Shown in pieces: positions 1 to 5,901 of a DNA stretch of 7,969 bases. Origin of the DNA: Gemmatimonadota bacterium (GTDB lineage: Bacteria; Gemmatimonadota; Gemmatimonadetes; Palauibacterales; Palauibacteraceae); the NCBI GenBank assembly GCA_029863105.1, contig JAOTWC010000061.1:1-7969 (forward strand). The letters are read 5' to 3'. The position numbers and the translations under genes were made by a program. The notes beneath the pieces are model-generated. The model saw only the letters and a program-made list of their open reading frames with translations. It ran no database searches and was not told where the DNA came from. How positions within the stretch are numbered: position 1 is the stretch's first letter; each line of letters starts with the position of its first letter.

Positions 1-2
1 TG

Positions 3-176
3 GCCGGCATCGTCCTGGTCACGCCGGGTGTTCTCACCGATGGTCTGGGACTGGCGCTTCTTGTTCGGCCGATCCGGTCAGCTGTGGTCCGTACGCTGGA
101 GCGGCGGTTCGGTAAGAGGATCGAGGCCCGCGTCGACGCCGAAGTCTCCGGCGGGCAGAGAATCATCGAGATCTGA
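3..176 (+). CDS. fxsA: FxsA family membrane protein, C-terminal part (5' end outside window)
   Basis: The frame is open from the left edge and encodes the last 57 residues of a protein, starting AGIVLVTPGVLTDGLGLALL. The hydrophobic stretch with a P-G-x-L-T-D turn, followed by a second hydrophobic run ending in R-P-I-R and a basic tail, is the hallmark of the FxsA family. These are small cytoplasmic-membrane proteins named after the E. coli suppressor of phage T7 exclusion by the F plasmid. Their biochemical role is not known. The remaining tail (VRTLERRFGKRIEARVDAEV) is charged and probably cytoplasmic. The stop codon is followed at once by the DoxX gene, so the two are probably co-transcribed. 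The N-terminal membrane segments lie outside the window, so the full length cannot be judged. Confidence is fairly good from the motif alone. Confidence 0.75.
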   Translation, partial: AGIVLVTPGVLTDGLGLALLVRPIRSAVVRTLERRFGKRIEARVDAEVSGGQRIIEI

Positions 177-178
177 TG

Positions 179-183
179 GGAGG
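179..183 (+). promoter_or_regulatory. Ribosome binding site that decides the DoxX start
   Basis: GGAGG lies 4 nt before a GTG at 188. An in-frame ATG at 176, overlapping the FxsA stop as TGATG, would place this Shine-Dalgarno inside the coding region and has only weak purine tracts before it. An ATG at 200 is 16 nt away, too far. GTG 188 is therefore the best-supported start. Confidence 0.6.
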
Positions 184-187
184 AATC

Positions 188-595
188 GTGAAACACGGTA
201 TGAATCCGGAACTCGGCCTGACCATTCTGAGGATCGTCCTCGGGGTCATATTCATCGCGCATGGCTGGCCCAAGGTCGGTTCCATGGCCGGCACCGCGGA
301 CTTTCTGGGCGGGCTCGGTGTCCCGGCGCCGCTCGTCGCTGCCTGGGCCATCACCGTCCTTGAACTGTGTGGAGGCCTTCTGCTGCTGATCGGGTTTCTC
401 GTCACGCCGGTGGCCCTGCTGCTCACGGCACACATGCTCATGGGCATCGTACTCGTCCATGCCGCCAACGGCTTCTACGTGATTGGTCTCGGGGCCGGGG
501 GTATAGAGTTCAACCTGATTCTCGCCGCCGCCGCCATGATGCTCGTGTTCGGCGGGCCCGGACTCGCCGCCCTCGACAGCCGCAAGCAGCCCTGA
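188..595 (+). CDS. DoxX family integral membrane protein
   Basis: This is a 135-residue protein, the usual size for DoxX-family proteins, with four predicted membrane helices at about residues 9-27, 48-69, 72-92 and 107-126. The first helix carries the family pattern LRIVLGVIFIAHGWPK, with H25-G-W-x-K at its end. The second has a glutamate in the membrane (ITVLELCGG, E59), also typical. DoxX proteins sit in the cytoplasmic membrane. Some are linked to quinone oxidation or to oxidative-stress complexes, but most, including this one, cannot be given a defined reaction from sequence. The start is taken as GTG 188 because of the GGAGG just before it; ATG 176 would add four residues. The gene lies 11 nt after the FxsA stop and its own stop overlaps the next start (TGATG), so the three plus-strand genes look like one transcript. 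The Ala-rich GCC run near 520-535 is simply part of helix four. Confidence 0.88.
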   Translation: MKHGMNPELGLTILRIVLGVIFIAHGWPKVGSMAGTADFLGGLGVPAPLVAAWAITVLELCGGLLLLIGFLVTPVALLLTAHMLMGIVLVHAANGFYVIGLGAGGIEFNLILAAAAMMLVFGGPGLAALDSRKQP

Positions 596-1059
596 TGCTG
601 GACGGGTCCCGGATCGTTTCCCGGCTCGACACGGAGAGCCGGGACGGCGCCGACCGTGACGCCCTGCTCCGCCTGGCCGTGCAGGAGATCGAGGCTGCCT
701 CGGGTCGGTTCGACTGGGTTGGAATCTACTTGCTGGACGGCGAAACCCTGACCCTCCACAACTACGTCGGCGAACCCACGGAGCACACGCAGATCACTGT
801 CGGACACGGCGTGTGCGGAACGGCCGTGGCCGAGGACCGCAATATCAACGTGCCCGATGTGCGGGCACTCGACAACTACATCGCCTGCAGCGTGGAAACG
901 CGGTCGGAAATCGTCGTGTTGATCCGCGCTGCGGAGACGGGCCAGGTCTACGGGCAACTCGATCTCGACAGCGACCGGCAGGGCGCGTTTACCGAAGCGG
1001 ATGAGATCGAGCTGCGCCGCGTCGCCGATTGGCTCGGAGGTTTGTTCTCGGGCGACTAG
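595..1059 (+). CDS. GAF-domain protein related to free methionine-(R)-sulfoxide reductase
   Basis: This 154-residue protein is a single GAF domain (about residues 22-150). It resembles free methionine-(R)-sulfoxide reductase (fRMsr, E. coli MsrC), which reduces free Met-R-sulfoxide with thioredoxin as donor. The shared signature is GVCGTAVAE (C74), then NYIACS (C98), then SEIVVLI and GQLDLDSDRQGAFTEADE. C74 and C98 are 24 residues apart, exactly as C94 and C118 (the catalytic Cys) in E. coli. The third Cys of that enzyme (C84) falls at H64 here, so this is a two-cysteine variant. Whether it reduces Met sulfoxide or is a GAF sensor of other function is open. The start ATG 595 overlaps the DoxX stop (TGATG) without a clear Shine-Dalgarno, suggesting translational coupling. 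It is the last gene of the plus-strand cluster and ends 9 nt before the convergent queG stop. GAF identity is secure; enzymatic activity is less so. Confidence 0.82.
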   Translation: MLDGSRIVSRLDTESRDGADRDALLRLAVQEIEAASGRFDWVGIYLLDGETLTLHNYVGEPTEHTQITVGHGVCGTAVAEDRNINVPDVRALDNYIACSVETRSEIVVLIRAAETGQVYGQLDLDSDRQGAFTEADEIELRRVADWLGGLFSGD

Positions 1060-1068
1060 CGTGGCGTG

Positions 1069-2154
1069 TTACAGGCGCTCCAGAGCCCAGGCGGCATGTT
1101 CCCGGACGAGCTCGGACGCGTCGGCCAGGCATCGGCGCAGCACCGGGACGGCCGCCCGGTCTCCACTGTTGCCGAGGCCGACGCACAGGTTGCGCAGCAT
1201 CGCGTCCCGGCCCGGCCGGGCCAGTGGTGTGCCGCGATACGCCTCGCGGTACACGTCGCGATCCATCTCCAGCAAGGCTTCGGCCCATTCCTGCATCGCG
1301 GGAAACTCGGCGTGTCCCCCTGGAACCAGCGCGGTCGGATCGCCGGGTTGCGGCGCTGCGTTCCAGGGACACACGTCCTGGCAGATGTCGCACCCGAACA
1401 CGCGGTTTCCGATCGCCGGTCGCAGCTCCACGGGAATCGACCCGCGCAGTTCGATCGTCAGGTAGGAAATGCAGCGCCGCGAGTCGATCGTGCGGTCGTC
1501 CAGAATGGCGTCGGTCGGACAGGCGTCGATGCAGCGACGACACGTTCCGCAGCGATCCGGGACGAACGGTGGGTCGGGTTCCACGTCCAGAGTCGTCAGC
1601 AACTCGCCCAGCAGGAGCCAGGATCCGAGCTCCGGGCTGATGAGCATCGAGTTCTTGCCGATCCACCCCAGGCCGGCGCGCTGCGCGTGGTCGCGTTCCA
1701 GAACGGGACCGTAGTCCACGTAGCGGCGAACGCGAGCATCCGGATCGAGCGACCGGACATCGTCCGCCAGTGCATCCAGACGCGTCTCGAACCAGTCGTG
1801 GTAATCAATGCCGCGAGCGTAGCGGGCGATGAGCGGCTGTCCCCGGTCATTCTCCGCTGGTGCCGGTCCGGGCATGGAGCTGTCGTCCGGCGAGTAGGAC
1901 AGGGTTGCCACGATCACCGTCCTGCATCCGATCAGCGCCTCTCGCGGATCCAGGCGACGTCGGACGGCATCCGGCCTCGCCATCCAGGCCATCTCACCGT
2001 GGTAGCCCGCCTCGAGCCAATCCAGATAGACCCCCGCGTGCACGGGCGCCTCGGCTGGCGCGAACCCGATGCTCGTGAACCCCAACTCTCGGCCCGTGGA
2101 ACGAATGCGGGAAGCTGCGGCCCGGGGATCGGAGTCACTCAAGGCGACCGGCAC
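1069..2154 (-). CDS. queG: Epoxyqueuosine reductase QueG
   Basis: QueG carries out the last step of queuosine synthesis, reducing epoxyqueuosine in the wobble position of GUN-anticodon tRNAs. It uses cobalamin and two [4Fe-4S] clusters in the cytoplasm. From GTG 2154 the protein has 361 residues, close to the usual 350-380. The N-terminal cobalamin-binding part shows RYARGIDYH and RYVDYGPVLER (D147 is the likely proton-donor Asp), then GLGWIGKNSML. The ferredoxin-like part has all eight cluster cysteines: C202, C205, C208, C212 (CGTCRRCIDACPTDAI), C228, and C255, C258, C262 (CDICQDVCPWN). The C-terminus (about 315-361) looks like a HEAT-type repeat. The start is uncertain: GTG 2154 overlaps nth by 20 nt, TTG 2142 by 8 nt, and ATG 2223 by 89 nt, and none has a good ribosome binding site. 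Family homology starts around the SRIRSTGRELGF segment, which excludes none of the three but makes the 2223 start look too long. It is the last gene of the minus-strand cluster. Confidence 0.95.
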   Translation of the reverse strand: MPVALSDSDPRAAASRIRSTGRELGFTSIGFAPAEAPVHAGVYLDWLEAGYHGEMAWMARPDAVRRRLDPREALIGCRTVIVATLSYSPDDSSMPGPAPAENDRGQPLIARYARGIDYHDWFETRLDALADDVRSLDPDARVRRYVDYGPVLERDHAQRAGLGWIGKNSMLISPELGSWLLLGELLTTLDVEPDPPFVPDRCGTCRRCIDACPTDAILDDRTIDSRRCISYLTIELRGSIPVELRPAIGNRVFGCDICQDVCPWNAAPQPGDPTALVPGGHAEFPAMQEWAEALLEMDRDVYREAYRGTPLARPGRDAMLRNLCVGLGNSGDRAAVPVLRRCLADASELVREHAAWALERL

Positions 2155-2806
2155 TCGGACACAGGTGAGCGAGTTCGCAGTTGCGGCAGTCCGGCCGGCG
2201 GGCGGTGCAGCGAGCCCGGCCATGCAGGATCAGGCGAAACGCGAACGGGATCCACTGCTCCCGCGGCAGCACCTGCATCAGGTCGCGCTCAACCTTCACC
2301 GGGTTTGTCTCTCCCGTCAGGCCGAGGCGGTGGGCGAGCCGTTTGATGTGCGTGTCGACCACGACCCCCTCGGCTTTGCCGAAGGCATTGCTCAGCACGA
2401 CGTTCGCCGTCTTGCGAGCCACTCCGGGTAACTCGAGCAACTCCTCCATGGTGTCGGGTACCTGCCCGTCATGGACGGCCGTCAGGTGCGCTCCCACGCC
2501 CTGAATGGACCTCGCCTTGTTTCGAAAGAACCCGGTAGAGTGGATGAGTCGTTCGAGTTCCTCCCTCTCCGCCTCGGCATACGCGCGAGCAGTGGGATAG
2601 CGGGCGAACAGGGCGGGCGTCACCTGGTTCACGCGTTCATCGGTGCACTGCGCCGAGAGAATCGTGGCGACGACCAGCTGAAGGGGTGTCTCGTAGTCGA
2701 GGCTGATGCCGGTATCGGGATAGGCCGACGCGAGGAGCACCGCCAGTTCATGCGCTCGCGCGCGACGTGCCCTGAGCGAGAGGACACGCGGCTTCCAGTC
2801 AGCCAC
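2135..2806 (-). CDS. nth: Endonuclease III (DNA glycosylase/AP lyase)
   Basis: Endonuclease III removes oxidised pyrimidines from DNA and cleaves the abasic site by beta-elimination in base-excision repair. The 223-residue protein matches the family in length (211 in E. coli) and in every key feature. Residues 45-57 read VVATILSAQCTDE. The helix-hairpin-helix is ELPGVARKTANVV, with the Schiff-base lysine K132. The catalytic aspartate is D151 in VVDTHIKRLAHRLGL. The [4Fe-4S] loop at the end has C200-x6-C207-x2-C210-x5-C216. The start is GTG 2806; no in-frame ATG occurs before the conserved core. It overlaps the stop of the site-2 protease gene by 8 nt and lacks a clear Shine-Dalgarno, so its translation probably depends on the upstream gene. 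Its own stop lies inside the start region of queG. Nothing is missing or odd in the protein. Confidence 0.97.
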   Translation of the reverse strand: MADWKPRVLSLRARRARAHELAVLLASAYPDTGISLDYETPLQLVVATILSAQCTDERVNQVTPALFARYPTARAYAEAEREELERLIHSTGFFRNKARSIQGVGAHLTAVHDGQVPDTMEELLELPGVARKTANVVLSNAFGKAEGVVVDTHIKRLAHRLGLTGETNPVKVERDLMQVLPREQWIPFAFRLILHGRARCTARRPDCRNCELAHLCPSAGRLE

Positions 2807-3929
2807 CGAGCGCCTGCAGCCGTTCGATAAACCGCAGGACCTGCGCCATCTGGATCGCCCTGGCCGGCTGGCCCTCGACCTCGACCAGCGCGGGTCGATC
2901 GCCGTGCGAGCGAAGCAGGTCCGCCGCCTTCGTAAGCGGAGTGTCGGCCGGCATGCGCGGCACTTCGTCGAGCGGAGTCATGACCTCGAACACCGGAACA
3001 AGGTGTCTTCGCTCGACAGGTACGTCCCCGGCGGCCCCGAGCGTCACGATCCCGACCAGGTGTCCCTCCCGTTCGACGAGAAACGCGTCTGAGGCACCGT
3101 GCAGGGCCGACGCGACGAACTCGGCGACGGTATCCAAGGCGCTCACCGGAGCCGGTGCCTCCCCGAGGACCGCCGTGACGGGATACTGTTTCAGGGAAGC
3201 ACGCAGGCTGCGCACCTGATTGTGCTCCATCGCCTTGGTCGCGGCGCTGGCGAGAAACCACCCGAGGAACGCGGCCCAGAGTCCGGCCATGCTTCGACCC
3301 GCGAGAAACAGCCACACGCCGAGACCCATCAAACCCCAGGCAAACAGCCGACCAATGCCGGCGGCCCACGCGGTGGCCCTGGTCAGGTCTCCCGTCAGGT
3401 GCCACAAGACCGAGCGCAGCACCCGCCCACCATCGAGCGGAAACGCGGGGACCATGTTGAACACGGCCAGGATCAGGTTGAGCTGGGCCAGGGTTGCAGC
3501 AAGCAGAACAGCCGGATCCGATCCGGCCGCCATCGCGCCCTGGGTGGCCGTCCAGAACACACCCGCCAGTGTCAGGCTGGCCAGTGGCCCCACGATCGTC
3601 AGCACGAACTCATCGATCGGTCGGCGCGCCTCCATTCGCATTTCGGCGACGCCGCCGAAAATGAACAGAGTGATGCGCTCGACCGGGATCCCTCGGGCTC
3701 GCGCCACGAGTGCATGGGCGAGCTCGTGGACGAGTACCGATACGAACAGGAGCAGAGCCGTGGCGAAACCCAGCACCCAGTAGGTGACAGCCCCCATTCC
3801 GGGCGAGCGAAACGGAAAGTCGAAGGTTGCGAACGTCCATGTCAGCAAACCGAGCACAGCGAACCACGACCAGTCGAGCCGCAGTCGGATTCCGAATACA
3901 CGCGTGACCTCGACCCCACCCAGCATCAC
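2799..3929 (-). CDS. Site-2 protease family (M50) zinc metalloprotease with CBS pair
   Basis: This is an intramembrane metalloprotease of family M50, which cuts membrane-spanning substrates such as anti-sigma factors or pro-proteins. The zinc site is visible: H68-E-L-A-H72 within a membrane helix, and the distal motif NMVPAFPLDGG with the third ligand D166. About six membrane segments can be drawn (roughly 20-37, 50-75, 107-128, 141-163, 187-208, 212-231). After them comes a cytoplasmic pair of CBS domains (about 248-300 and 312-372), which in this subgroup may bind adenine nucleotides and gate activity. The length of 376 residues is normal for the CBS-type subgroup, exemplified by the archaeal mjS2P and by SpoIVFB-like proteins. 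The start is GTG 3929, which has AAGGAG 9 nt upstream and a GTGA overlap with the flavin reductase stop; ATG 3926 is the alternative. No substrate such as an anti-sigma factor lies in the window, so its target is unknown. Confidence 0.93.
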   Translation of the reverse strand: MMLGGVEVTRVFGIRLRLDWSWFAVLGLLTWTFATFDFPFRSPGMGAVTYWVLGFATALLLFVSVLVHELAHALVARARGIPVERITLFIFGGVAEMRMEARRPIDEFVLTIVGPLASLTLAGVFWTATQGAMAAGSDPAVLLAATLAQLNLILAVFNMVPAFPLDGGRVLRSVLWHLTGDLTRATAWAAGIGRLFAWGLMGLGVWLFLAGRSMAGLWAAFLGWFLASAATKAMEHNQVRSLRASLKQYPVTAVLGEAPAPVSALDTVAEFVASALHGASDAFLVEREGHLVGIVTLGAAGDVPVERRHLVPVFEVMTPLDEVPRMPADTPLTKAADLLRSHGDRPALVEVEGQPARAIQMAQVLRFIERLQALGG

Positions 3930-4435
3930 GACGGGCTGCTCCTTGCGAGGCCTTCGTAGGAGCCTCGGAAGTACACCAGCGGATCGTCGGAGTCGTCATC
4001 GACGCCGACTCTCAGAACCTGTCCGAAGTACACCGAGTGATCGCCCACCTGGACGGTCCTTTCGAGCTCGCACTCGCACACGGCGAGGGCCGCCGGCAGC
4101 ACGGGGCATCCCGTGACGCCGGGGCGCCAATCCACTCCGACGAACTTGTCTGTCGCAGAACTGCTGAACCGCCTCGCGAGGTCCGCGTTTCGCCGGCCCA
4201 GGAAGTTCAGGGCGAATCGTTCGGTGACGCGAATCGCCGCATGGGTGGCCGAACTGGCTGCCAGGCTGGCCAGTACGATCGGGGGCTCGAGCGAGACGGA
4301 GCAAACCGCGGTGGCCGTAAGGCCGAACGGAGCGCCGTCGGCATCCGCCGTGGTCACGATGCTGACTCCGGTAGCCAATCGGCTCATCGCGTCTCGAAAC
4401 CGGGCCGCGTCTACGGCATCAGGGAACTGACTCAT
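3926..4435 (-). CDS. Flavin reductase family protein (FMN-binding split barrel)
   Basis: This 169-residue protein has the length and pattern of the flavin-reductase-like, DIM6/NTAB family (HpaC, RutF and relatives). These enzymes use NAD(P)H to reduce FMN or FAD and hand it to a partner monooxygenase. Conserved blocks are RLATGVSIVTT (19-29), GLTATAVCSVSLEPP (38-52), FALNFL (74-79) and GDHSVYFGQV (131-140). The start ATG 4435 has GGAGG only 3 nt upstream and overlaps the transporter stop as ATGA. The open frame runs on to 4945 upstream, but that extension is a shadow of the transporter gene. No monooxygenase is present in the window, so the partner is either elsewhere or the enzyme acts as a general flavin reductase. 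It is coupled to the site-2 protease gene downstream by a GTGA overlap. Substrate and partner cannot be read from sequence. Confidence 0.9.
   Translation of the reverse strand: MSQFPDAVDAARFRDAMSRLATGVSIVTTADADGAPFGLTATAVCSVSLEPPIVLASLAASSATHAAIRVTERFALNFLGRRNADLARRFSSSATDKFVGVDWRPGVTGCPVLPAALAVCECELERTVQVGDHSVYFGQVLRVGVDDDSDDPLVYFRGSYEGLARSSPS
3939..3944 (-). promoter_or_regulatory. Ribosome binding site of the site-2 protease gene
   Basis: AAGGAG on the minus strand lies 9 nt before GTG 3929 and 12 nt before ATG 3926. The spacing favours the GTG start, which also gives the GTGA overlap seen elsewhere in this cluster. Confidence 0.5.
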
Positions 4436-5901
4436 GTCCCTCCGTCCACCTCCGTGGTACCGGACATCCGAGCCGCCAGAAAACGATTCAGGGTCAGCAG
4501 GGCGACGAGGACCACACCCCATTGGACGAGTACCGTCCCCACATTGAAGCTGGAAAACGGTGTCAGCGTCGCCTTCAGGTCTCCGCCCTGCACCGCCTGC
4601 CACAACCACCACACCGTGAGGACAGCCGCCTCGACCATCACGAGCCTCATGGCCCAGTTCCACCACCGTCCAATGCTGATGTCGCTCCCGGCCTGGTTGA
4701 CCAGGTCTACGCGGAATCGATCCACACCGTACTTCATCACGGCGAACGCGAAGAAGAACCCGGAGACCATCAACCCGACGCCCCACACCCAGTCCTGGTT
4801 CTGAAAGAACGGCAGGGACAGCGCCGACGGAACCCCGAACAGGAAGCCGGCGCCTCCGACCACGCTGATCGCCCGTCCACGCTTCCACCCCGCATCCATC
4901 AGAACTCGGGTCGCCAGTTCGATCATCGCGATCAGACTGCTCCACGCGGCGAACACGAGGGCGAGGAAAAAGAAGACCATGAACGCGTCGCCACCGGGCA
5001 CCTTGGAGAACAGCTGCGGAACCCAGATGAACGTGAGCCCCTCGTTGCCGGCGCCGACGATTTCACCCGCTGCTTCGGGCATGATCGCGAACACAGTGCA
5101 CAACACCATGATGCCGGCCAGCAGCGACACCGAGTTGTTGCCGAAACCCAGCACGAAAGCGTTCAGTGCCGTGTCCTCCGTTTTGCGCAGGTACACGGCA
5201 TAGGCCACCACCAGCCCCCATCCGGCCCCCGTGTCCCAGGCGTTCTGGGTGAGCGCCTGGATCCAGATGTCGGGCGAGGCCAGGTCGGACCACGTCGGCG
5301 TGAACATGAACGCCAGGCCTGCCGCGGCCCCGGGCAACGTGATCGCGCGCACGGCGAGGACGATCACGAGAAGGAACAGGCCCGGTATCAGAATCCGCGC
5401 CGCCCGCTCGATGCCCTTGACGCCCCGGGCAACGACGAACACGCCGAGGCCCATCGCAATTGCGTGGGTGAGCACCGCGGCCGGCGAGCCGACGTAGCCC
5501 TCCCAGAACCCGGTGGCTGCCTCGGGCGACGTCATCGGAACGCCGCGCGACACGGCTCCCCACAGGTAGCGCAGCGTCCAGCCCATGACGACCGAGTAGT
5601 AGAACATGATCGCCGTGGCCGTGAATGCGACCCAGGCTCCCATCCACGCATGGCCTTTTCCAATCAACGCGGCGAAGGCGCCGATGGGGCCCCGGCGGGA
5701 CGCTCGCCCCATCGCAAACTCGACGAGTAGCAGAGGCACAGACCAGAGGAGCAGGAATACCGCCCACGCGATGAGAAACGACCCGCCCCCGTTCGTGGCG
5801 ACGATGCGCGGAAACCTCCAGATGTTCCCGGTCCCGACGGCCATCCCCAACATGACGACCATGGTTCCCCAGCGGGAAGAAAATCTCTGCGCTTCGCTCA
5901 C
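4432..5901 (-). CDS. Neurotransmitter:sodium symporter family (SLC6/LeuT fold) transporter
   Basis: This 489-residue, roughly 12-helix protein is a sodium-driven symporter. TM1 has AVGTGNIWRFPR (21-32) and TM2 begins NGGGSFLIAW (37-46). Aligning by eye with LeuT gives N26 for Na1 ligand N27, Y102 for carboxylate-binding Y108, S321/S322 for Na2 ligands T354/S355, N255 for N286, and the outer gate pair R29/D370. Position G23 is Gly as in LeuT, not the Asp of monoamine transporters, so the substrate is probably an amino acid or another carboxylate. TM6 is unusual: TQNAWDTGAGWG (218-229) puts W222, D223, G225 and W228 at LeuT F253, T254, S256 and F259. TM7 has S259 where LeuT has E290. The start is GTG 5901, with a strong GGAGG 4 nt upstream and a GTGA overlap with the hydrolase stop. 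The substrate cannot be named; the peptidase and hydrolase upstream hint at uptake of hydrolysis products. Confidence 0.93.
   Translation of the reverse strand: MSEAQRFSSRWGTMVVMLGMAVGTGNIWRFPRIVATNGGGSFLIAWAVFLLLWSVPLLLVEFAMGRASRRGPIGAFAALIGKGHAWMGAWVAFTATAIMFYYSVVMGWTLRYLWGAVSRGVPMTSPEAATGFWEGYVGSPAAVLTHAIAMGLGVFVVARGVKGIERAARILIPGLFLLVIVLAVRAITLPGAAAGLAFMFTPTWSDLASPDIWIQALTQNAWDTGAGWGLVVAYAVYLRKTEDTALNAFVLGFGNNSVSLLAGIMVLCTVFAIMPEAAGEIVGAGNEGLTFIWVPQLFSKVPGGDAFMVFFFLALVFAAWSSLIAMIELATRVLMDAGWKRGRAISVVGGAGFLFGVPSALSLPFFQNQDWVWGVGLMVSGFFFAFAVMKYGVDRFRVDLVNQAGSDISIGRWWNWAMRLVMVEAAVLTVWWLWQAVQGGDLKATLTPFSSFNVGTVLVQWGVVLVALLTLNRFLAARMSGTTEVDGGT
4439..4443 (-). promoter_or_regulatory. Ribosome binding site of the flavin reductase gene
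   Basis: GGAGG on the minus strand ends 3 nt before ATG 4435, which is a short spacing. It is encoded within the Gly-Gly end of the transporter and supports ATG 4435 rather than any of the longer upstream starts. Confidence 0.55.

Noticed and set aside
518..540. GCC-repeat run, considered as a microsatellite
   Set aside because: It is only about four triplets and encodes an Ala stretch within the last DoxX membrane helix.
188..1059. DoxX and GAF/Met-sulfoxide reductase pair as a dedicated oxidative-stress operon
   Set aside because: The proximity is real, but neither protein has a function certain enough to support a joint role.
1066..2346. Long plus-strand open frame (426 codons) opposite queG and the end of nth
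   Set aside because: It is antisense to two genes with complete catalytic motifs, its translation is rich in Arg, Gly, Ala and Pro with no recognisable motif, and such long shadows are common in GC-rich DNA.
3099..3959. Plus-strand open frame (286 codons) opposite the site-2 protease gene
   Set aside because: It is antisense to a protein with clear HELAH and distal zinc motifs, has low-complexity polar composition, and has no ribosome binding site of note.
4436..4945. N-terminal extension of the flavin reductase frame up to 4945
   Set aside because: It lies wholly inside the transporter gene and encodes Gly/Arg-rich sequence; the family match begins after ATG 4435, which has its own GGAGG.
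4522..5730. Plus-strand open frame (402 codons) opposite the symporter gene
   Set aside because: Its translation is highly polar (His, Arg, Glu, Gln) with no domain, the expected mirror of membrane-helix codons on the other strand.
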